This document shows positions 60,401-64,000 of a stretch of 64,000 nucleotides of DNA, in pieces (the stretch's first letter is position 1; the number at the start of each line of letters is the position of its first letter). The stretch lies in assembly GCA_964017045.1 (NCBI GenBank), contig OZ024796.1, positions 22,281,510 to 22,345,509 of the forward strand. The letters run 5' to 3'. A program made the position numbers and the translations under genes. The notes beneath the pieces were generated by a model. The model had not been told where the DNA came from and made no database searches. It saw only the letters and a program-made list of their open reading frames with translations. This DNA comes from Omphiscola glabra. Its lineage: Eukaryota > Mollusca > Gastropoda > Lymnaeidae.

Positions 60401-63400
60401 TTTGTACTTAGAGACCTTCTCAAAACTGTAATGAATGACTAATGATAACAATGAGGTATACACAATGTTCTTAGCAATCATTTGGTTAATTGGAGGAAAT
60501 GAGTTTTAGAAGTCAATTAAAATTAAGAGATTTTATAAAGGTATGTTACAAGGTGGAATAAAAAAAGTTTTATTTCCTCACCATAATTGAGTTACGCTGA
60601 AGATTTTGAAGTTCCACTAAAGCCTCTCTCATTGGAGGACTTCTCTTGTCCCTTTTTCTTGTTTTAGGACTTTTTAAAGGAGATGTTGGAACCATTTCAT
60701 CCTGTAATAATTGGAAATGAAATATAAATAGCTGAGTGTGAAAAAATGTATGGCAGGGGAGTTGCACAGAAAGAGTGTGTTTTTCCCATATTTTTACAGC
60801 TAGAATCAATCCAACTAACCATTATTATAGCTGGCAGTTCTGAGGTTGACATTAAAAATTTTCTATCTTAATATCTAGAGTTGTGGACTGTCTCTGTGAT
60901 ACAAACTAAGCATTGTGCAAAAATCAATGCAAAACAGAATGAGGAGAAGGACACGAGGGTGGCTGTGTTGAGTTTGATTCCAAGATTTGAGAAAATGTGT
61001 GGGGCACAGCAGGCTCATCCAGCCTACTCATTAAAATGTGTTGAATTTGTTCAAAAACATTTTTTATGATTGAAAATACATATTATATTTTAATATTTTT
61101 TTTTAAATCAACATTCACAGCATGCTAGTTAGATTTTGACATGGGTGCCTTGGGACACGGGTGCCTTGGGAAAGCCTGCATCCAGCAAGGGCACTGAGAA
61201 TCAAAAAAAAAAGTTTGGGAACCCTTTATGTAGGCTATATATTACATTTAGTTGTAATTTCTGTTTTGAATATTTTCAATGAGTGATTTTGTTGAATAAT
61301 CTATTGCTCTAGTGAGTATTATTTTAACTGATTACCAACCAAATAATAAAGTACGTCTTCTTTGGAGTTCATTTATACAACGTTATTGTTTAAACAACAT
61401 TTGTGACATGTAAAGACAATCCGATCCTTTGTTACCCGTAGAGACATTTGTTACTTGTAGAGACATTTTTTTACTTGTAAAGACATTTTTTTTAACCTGT
61501 AAAAACAATATTTGTTTACCTGCAAAGACAGCATTCATTTCCTGTAAAGACAGCATTTATATCCTGTAAAGTAAATATTTAACTGTAAAGAAAAAATTTG
61601 TTACTTGTAAGGACAGCATTTCTGCAAGTGACTCTGACTCTTCCTCATCCCCAGCCTTGGTCCAAGCTTGTTGAACTTTGACGGTAGGGGGCTGACTAGG
61701 TTCAGATCTTTTCTGGTCTACTGCCTTCTCCAGTCGTAAAGAATTTGATTTAGAGACTCCATGCCCAGCTGAGTTGGAAGGGAAGGGAAGGGGTGAGAAC
61801 TCTGCTGGTGAGATACCATCAATGGCTCCCATCATGGCTAAAACACTTCTGTGCTGGACCTAGTCATAGCAGACAGGGACATTTAAGTTAAGTCATATAA
61901 ATAATTATTTCATGAGATCACTTTCAAAAGGCTGAATTTACTTTACAAAAAATGAAATTTTTTTTGCTAAAAGTTGATTCCTTAAAAAAAAAAATTAGCC
62001 AAATTAAATTGTCATCTTTTTTTATCAACTATATTTTATCAGCGGGTATGGTTTTATGACTTTTACAAGTCAGATTATTATTAAAATTTGACCTAAACAA
62101 AAAACACAGCAAATTAAACTACTTACCTCCATAATTCTGCGCAACTCATCCCTTATAATTCCTTGAAGCTGACCAGCTATTCCCCCAACCTGGTCTTGAT
62201 GGTTTGGCTGTCTGTCTCCAGCAGAATTTACTTTCCTTGGGGATGTGCCCCTGGATTGCTGTGACTTTTTGCTGGTGCTTCCAGATAAACTCTGTGTCTT
62301 TTGGTCCTTTGGGAGGGGAGGTGATAAACTTGGAGTTCTTGCTTCTGAAAAAATAATTAAAACCTAAATGTTGCAGATACTTCTCAGGCAATAAAAAAAA
62401 TATATTCTGGATGTTTACATGAATCAAGCATTTTTTTTTAAAAAGGGCTTTTTAACTATTCATTTCTTCCTGAACCTCGGCTTGGTCCTGGCCTGTATAA
62501 GAAACAGCTGTAACAAATGTTGGGTCTGATATGGCAGCTCTTCATGGGGGAGATGAAACCAAACTAATTCCTTACCTAATATCTCAGGTTGTTTTATAGG
62601 CGTGCTTGCGTCTTTGGGTTTTAACAGAGAACTCTGAGGAGCTCTCTCAGGAGATGCATCTTTTGGCTGGATAGTTTGTCCAAGCGCTGACCTGGAAGCA
62701 AGAAATATAACAGCGTTTAGACATTGAATTTTTATCTGATTTTTTTTTTTCTTCCTCATTCAACATTTAGACATGCTATATGGGAAATGAAACTAAAAGT
62801 TTGAATTCTTTGAAAACTTAAATAAAATAGCTGTTTCTAGAATCCTTGTAAGAGTTGCCTACCCTCGCAGCATGTTGAGTGTTGTTTTCAAGCTGTCCCC
62901 CATTTCACCTGAAGCCAGTGAACTGATGTCTATGGAGCTACTCTCATCTTGTCTGTCAACAAATGGAAGCTAGGAGTTAATCTCATTGAAACTGAAACAG
63001 TTTTTTATCGCTTACATTTAATGTAGGAATCAATGAAGAGAAGTTTTTTCATTACAGCAGTAACTCGCAATAACAGCGTAATTGGGACTGGACCCTCGCA
63101 GTTAAGTGAAAAAACGCCAGAAAAGAAATTGAGGCTTTCTGGTGCCCCCTGAGTGCCTGATCATATTCTTTTCTGATGATAAGCAAAACTACGTACTGTG
63201 TACTAATATATTATACTAAGTGTGTAATAGCACTAACTATAAAAAATTGCTAGATAGGTGCAGAAAGCCCAAAGACTGCCAACAGACTGACAACATGCAT
63301 TATAATACGTTGCAACACAATTTGGCGATAGCGTCTCTTTGTTTGTGTGTTTCCTTCCGCACAAAACTGAGTAGTAGTGAGTATCGCAGACAGAGATTTA

Positions 63401-64000
63401 AGAGTGCCATTATTGCAAAACGCAGTTTAGCGAGTAGCCGTTATTGCGAGGTGCTACTGTACTTACTTTTAAGGTAGGAATCAATGAAGCAGCAGAGGTG
63501 TGTTTTTATTGATTACATTTAAGGTAGGAATCAATGAAGCAGCAGACAAGGTTTTTTTTTTAAGAGATGAAGGTACAAATTAATTGAAATGGTAACTTTG
63601 TATTGAAAATAATTAACTCTACCATTATTCTTGAGAAAGACTAGCACACGGTTCTGTGTTGAACTTTTTGTATTCTACTTTGCCTTAAGCGTGAAAGCAC
63701 AAGGGTTGCTTTTTTGTGTGCTTGGGATTATCATTTAACTATTAAGCTAAATAAAGTTATTTTCCAATATAATTCACATCATATGTAGATATTGTAACAT
63801 GAACAAAAAGAACAACACAGAAGGTTTTGTGAGTAAAACTAAAGAAATTTATAGATGCTATACTAACGCTTATATTACATAGAAATTATTAATTGGTCTC
63901 TATCACCATTCAGTGTGAAGTACTAACCCATCCAATGCCTGGGTATAGGCATTAATAATTTCATCATTCTCCAAAGTGGACTGACGGGACCGTGGTGCTG
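45925..64000 (-). CDS. CPLANE1: CPLANE1-like ciliary protein, C-terminal half, 27 exons (partial)
   Basis: Exons in transcript order: 64000-63928, 62952-62863, 62691-62576, 62344-62127, 61859-61605, 60701-60582, 60282-60212, 59709-59061, 58645-58447, 58010-57880, 57754-57643, 57383-57253, 56816-56663, 56386-56266, 56053-55909, 55574-55455, 54400-54303, 54005-53853, 53413-53215, 52674-52356, 51255-51015, 50586-50312, 49880-49749, 48449-48297, 47225-47050, 46502-46393, 46081-45925 (TAA). All introns are GT-AG and all phases join, giving 1,571 residues. The product is mostly disordered with short coiled coils, a Pro-rich stretch and the tail SVLSVIDWDAIEDLI. I recognise the tail, the ML(R/K)..IDEMSQNIERDFK region and the E..EWMTEK..R..EY block as CPLANE1 (JBTS17), about 3,200 residues in human. 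It acts at the ciliary base with INTU, FUZ and WDPCP in ciliogenesis and planar polarity. The N-terminal WD-repeat and Joubert-domain half must lie beyond 64000. A different large centrosomal protein remains possible. Confidence 0.65.
46573..46754. mobile_element. hAT (Charlie-like) miniature element in CPLANE1 intron
   Basis: Starts CAGCGGTTCTCAACCTG and ends GGTTGAGAACCAC, inverted ends of the Charlie type. The middle matches the copy at 42987 (GAAGTAGCAACAAAAATAAT, GGTCACCACAAC). No 8-bp duplication is readable, so the right edge is blurred. Confidence 0.8.
48858..49005. mobile_element. 148-bp hAT-type miniature element in CPLANE1 intron
   Basis: Ends CAGTGGTGCCCAAC and GTTGGGAACCACTG. 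Flanks CCTTAACA and CCTTTATA match at six of eight positions, a worn target duplication. Confidence 0.75.
49300..49560. repeat. 56-bp repeat, four copies
   Basis: ACCACCAACATAGTGAGATC recurs at 49339, 49395, 49451 and 49507 in a CPLANE1 intron. Confidence 0.9.
49749..51255 (-). CDS. CPLANE1: CPLANE1-like exons 21-23 (residues 1158-1374)
   Basis: Exon 21 (51255-51015) reads SMSTDSTPVKSILKG-like Ser-rich sequence, then LDHPVLASISEVDRSVDSSA. Exon 22 (50586-50312) is basic, then KWKEINRQRQILDEEERL, a helix. Exon 23 (49880-49749) has RVKTYSERLQEMKPGRKF, a motif echoed one exon later as KTYAEQLHELNP, so the tail holds two copies of a K-T-Y-x-E-x-L repeat. Confidence 0.77.
50083..50248. repeat. 82-bp tandem duplication
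   Basis: Two nearly identical copies starting AGCTTTCCAATCCATCTTAT at 50085 and 50167, in the intron before exon 23. High identity implies a recent event. Confidence 0.9.
51583..52310. repeat. 22-bp minisatellite in CPLANE1 intron
   Basis: Unit TGTGTTTAAATGTAAATATGAA in two pieces, TGTGTTTAAATG and TAAATATGAA, dense at 51583-51800 and degenerate at 51950-52310 up to about 45 bp from the exon 20 donor. Confidence 0.92.
52356..54400 (-). CDS. CPLANE1: CPLANE1-like exons 17-20 (residues 902-1158)
   Basis: Exon 17 (54400-54303) is Lys/Ser/Pro-rich. Exon 18 (54005-53853) carries SELTDLIAEVLAQSGADLQ and a charged helix. Exon 19 (53413-53215) has the coiled coil EKEKLKQWMTEKYHQRQDE then YKRRRSELIEREPKPF. 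Exon 20 (52674-52356) begins VTRQNLKTLEAEHSEKR, followed by basic SPKRPGSTPTTSPSRQ. The donor of exon 20 is GTAGATG. Confidence 0.77.
52965..53175. repeat. 21-22-bp minisatellite in CPLANE1 intron
   Basis: AGAGTGAACCTGACCTAGTT type units, about eight degenerate copies. Confidence 0.82.
54490..54565. repeat. 18-bp repeat, four copies
   Basis: GATAAGACATAAATATT units with single-base changes. Confidence 0.85.
54823..55258 (-). mobile_element. probable solo LTR, 436 bp, in CPLANE1 intron
   Basis: Read on the minus strand it starts TGTTATGAACTGG and ends GGATGTAACA, has a TATA word GATATAAAAAAAC (about 55130), and an AATAAAG signal (about 54930) in the expected order. It is less AT-rich than the flanking intron. 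No internal region or second copy is next to it, and no clear 4-6-bp target duplication was seen, which weakens the call. Confidence 0.6.
55455..56816 (-). CDS. CPLANE1: CPLANE1-like exons 13-16 (residues 722-901)
   Basis: Exon 13 (56816-56663) reads GRSYLNVVDIRASSILRDIP. Exon 14 (56386-56266) reads FAPRARVVTPQGYDSLTVKM. Exon 15 (56053-55909) holds the heptad-like helix MIRRLRDMSDQLKAIDEMSQ then NIERDFKSSHL. Exon 16 (55574-55455) continues it as LLNTIQDVNASIQ before an Arg/Ser/Pro run and an acidic end EEEE. The helix across 15-16 is the segment I consider most CPLANE1-like. Confidence 0.77.
56219..56298 (-). repeat. 42-bp duplication of exon 14 end and its 5' splice site
   Basis: CATACCTGTCATCTTTGGTG then GCCCTCAG occurs at 56219 and 56261. 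The right copy is the real donor and exon end, the left copy lies in the intron and keeps an identical donor. Confidence 0.88.
57253..58645 (-). CDS. CPLANE1: CPLANE1-like exons 9-12 (residues 531-721)
   Basis: Exon 9 (58645-58447) is Ser/Arg-rich, then SEKHEQATSPDHNIE. Exon 10 (58010-57880) is helical with MAMAMQRQVEKRIRAK. Exon 11 (57754-57643) reads VDFSTMTQEQIDMAMATDP. Exon 12 (57383-57253) carries HNNILPPDIFMGLRFADQN, a compact aromatic motif that looks conserved. Exon 9 uses GTGCACTG and exon 11 uses GTGGAGTA as donors, both weaker than the rest. Confidence 0.75.
58192..58290. repeat. about 57-bp tandem duplication
   Basis: TTTAATCCTTATAAAAATTTC followed by ATTAATTAATTAAATGGAT occurs twice in the intron between exons 9 and 10. 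Confidence 0.85.
59061..59709 (-). CDS. CPLANE1: CPLANE1-like exon 8: proline-rich region and helix (residues 314-530)
   Basis: The longest exon, 649 bp, with acceptor TTGATTTCAG and donor GTAAGTTC. It reads FLHVNAWPEQGRQQQQ, then MSLLHINKT, then about 100 residues rich in Pro, His and Gln (PQVPLPSPFPPQSHTHR, SPPPYEHKPHQSPHAPP), and ends with a charged helix KLEETRRRLLRKFQEEI. Low-complexity Pro/His/Gln sequence in this place is a plausible interaction platform. Two long frames on the opposite strand are shadows. Confidence 0.78.
59788..59892. repeat. 17-18-bp minisatellite
   Basis: TTATTTACACATATTGTT repeated about six times in an intron. Confidence 0.9.
60068..60200. repeat. about 70-bp tandem duplication
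   Basis: CATAACTAGTTATAGCTTGA then GAGTTTAGGTG and ATTAGGAAATTAAAATG, two copies with about 10 percent difference. Confidence 0.85.
60212..61859 (-). CDS. CPLANE1: CPLANE1-like exons 5-7 (residues 166-314)
   Basis: Exon 5 (61859-61605) begins VQHRSVLAMMGAIDG and ends SLAEMLSLQ. Exon 6 (60701-60582) is basic (SPKTRKRDKRSP) followed by a helix, ALVELQNLQRNSIM. Exon 7 (60282-60212) has a duplicated CAGCAG at its acceptor (60282 or 60279), which would add or drop one Gln. Confidence 0.7.
61150..61227. mobile_element. hAT-like remnant
   Basis: GGGTGCCTTGGGA appears twice, followed by poly-A and GTTTGGGAACCC, the inner edge of a Charlie-type end. The left end is missing. Confidence 0.4.
61425..61622 (-). 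repeat. about 22-bp repeat containing the exon 5 donor
   Basis: On the + strand TTTGTTACTTGTAAGGACAG at the exon 5 edge (61601) is the right-most of about eight copies (TTTGTTACTTGTAGAGACAT, GTTTACCTGCAAAGACAGC and others) spread over 180 bp of intron. Several intronic copies read as strong donors on the minus strand, for example TTTGCAG|GTAAAC near 61517. Confidence 0.82.
62127..64000 (-). CDS. CPLANE1: CPLANE1-like exons 1-4 of those in the window (residues 1-165)
   Basis: The first exon is cut by the window edge (reading PRSRQSTLENDEIINAYTQ, ending in a split Gly codon). The second gives a Ser/Asp-rich segment QDESSSIDISSLASGEMG. The third is Pro/Ser/Lys-rich. The fourth ends in the helical GQLQGIIRDELRRIME, which continues into the next exon as VQHRSVLAMM. 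The large intron between the first two exons holds the Tigger-type element at 63055. Confidence 0.7.
63005..63548. repeat. about 45-55-bp repeat split by a transposon
   Basis: ACATTTAATGTAGGAATCAA at about 63014, and CTTTTAAGGTAGGAATCAATG at about 63466 and ACATTTAAGGTAGGAATCAA at about 63515. The Tigger-type element lies between the first and second copies. Confidence 0.75.
63055..63459. mobile_element. 405-bp Tigger/pogo-type miniature element with TA duplication
   Basis: Left end CAGCAGTAACTCGCAATAAC and right end, inverted, CAGTAGCACCTCGCAATAAC, each bordered by TA (63053-63054 and 63460-63461). These ends and the TA target fit the Tc1/mariner superfamily, pogo/Tigger branch. No transposase is present. 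Confidence 0.85.

Noticed and set aside
45925..64000. TALPID3 or CSPP1 as identity of the large gene
   Set aside because: Both are ciliary/centrosomal coiled-coil proteins, but the DWDAIEDLI-type tail and the IDEMSQNIERDF helix fit CPLANE1 better from memory; not excluded without a search.

Overview
The window is animal nuclear DNA: intron-split genes with GT-AG splice sites, poly(A) signals, many minisatellites and several classes of small transposon. Nothing bacterial or plasmid-like is present. A lophotrochozoan, plausibly a mollusc, fits the AT-rich, minisatellite-dense style, but this is an impression and not a proof.

Layout. Positions 1-22235 are almost free of recognisable genes and are built largely of tandem arrays with units of 11 to 80 bp. 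The first 3.8 kb is one 43-bp array that runs off the left edge and has a 129-bp higher-order pattern at its right end. Positions 22236-25461 (+) carry the last five exons of a ceramide-kinase-like lipid kinase, 279 residues with consistent splice phases. Its N-terminal half was not found and probably lies further upstream. Positions 25462-30650 are AT-rich and free of arrays, and could hold a long 3' UTR. Positions 30650-45600 are a mobile-element and satellite zone between the two genes: hAT-type miniature elements with 8-bp target duplications, a roughly 170-bp dimeric satellite, a decayed non-LTR reverse transcriptase, and a miniature-element family that carries a TTAGGG-like core.

Positions 45925-64000 (-) carry 27 exons, 1,571 in-frame codons before the stop, of the C-terminal half of a large coiled-coil and proline-rich protein. 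I read it as CPLANE1 (JBTS17/C5orf42), a ciliary transition-zone and planar-polarity effector. Every exon phase joins correctly across the 18 kb. Its introns hold a probable solo LTR, a Tigger/pogo-type miniature element, other hAT-type elements and more minisatellites. The two genes converge tail to tail and nothing suggests that they share a pathway.

The observation I rate highest is that three exons, in two unrelated genes, have an intronic tandem repeat starting exactly at their 3' boundary. In each, the repeat unit contains copies of the exon end plus its 5' splice site. There is also a 300-bp foldback element with a perfect 9-bp target duplication, and its loop shares a 16-bp core with a second foldback element 19 kb away.
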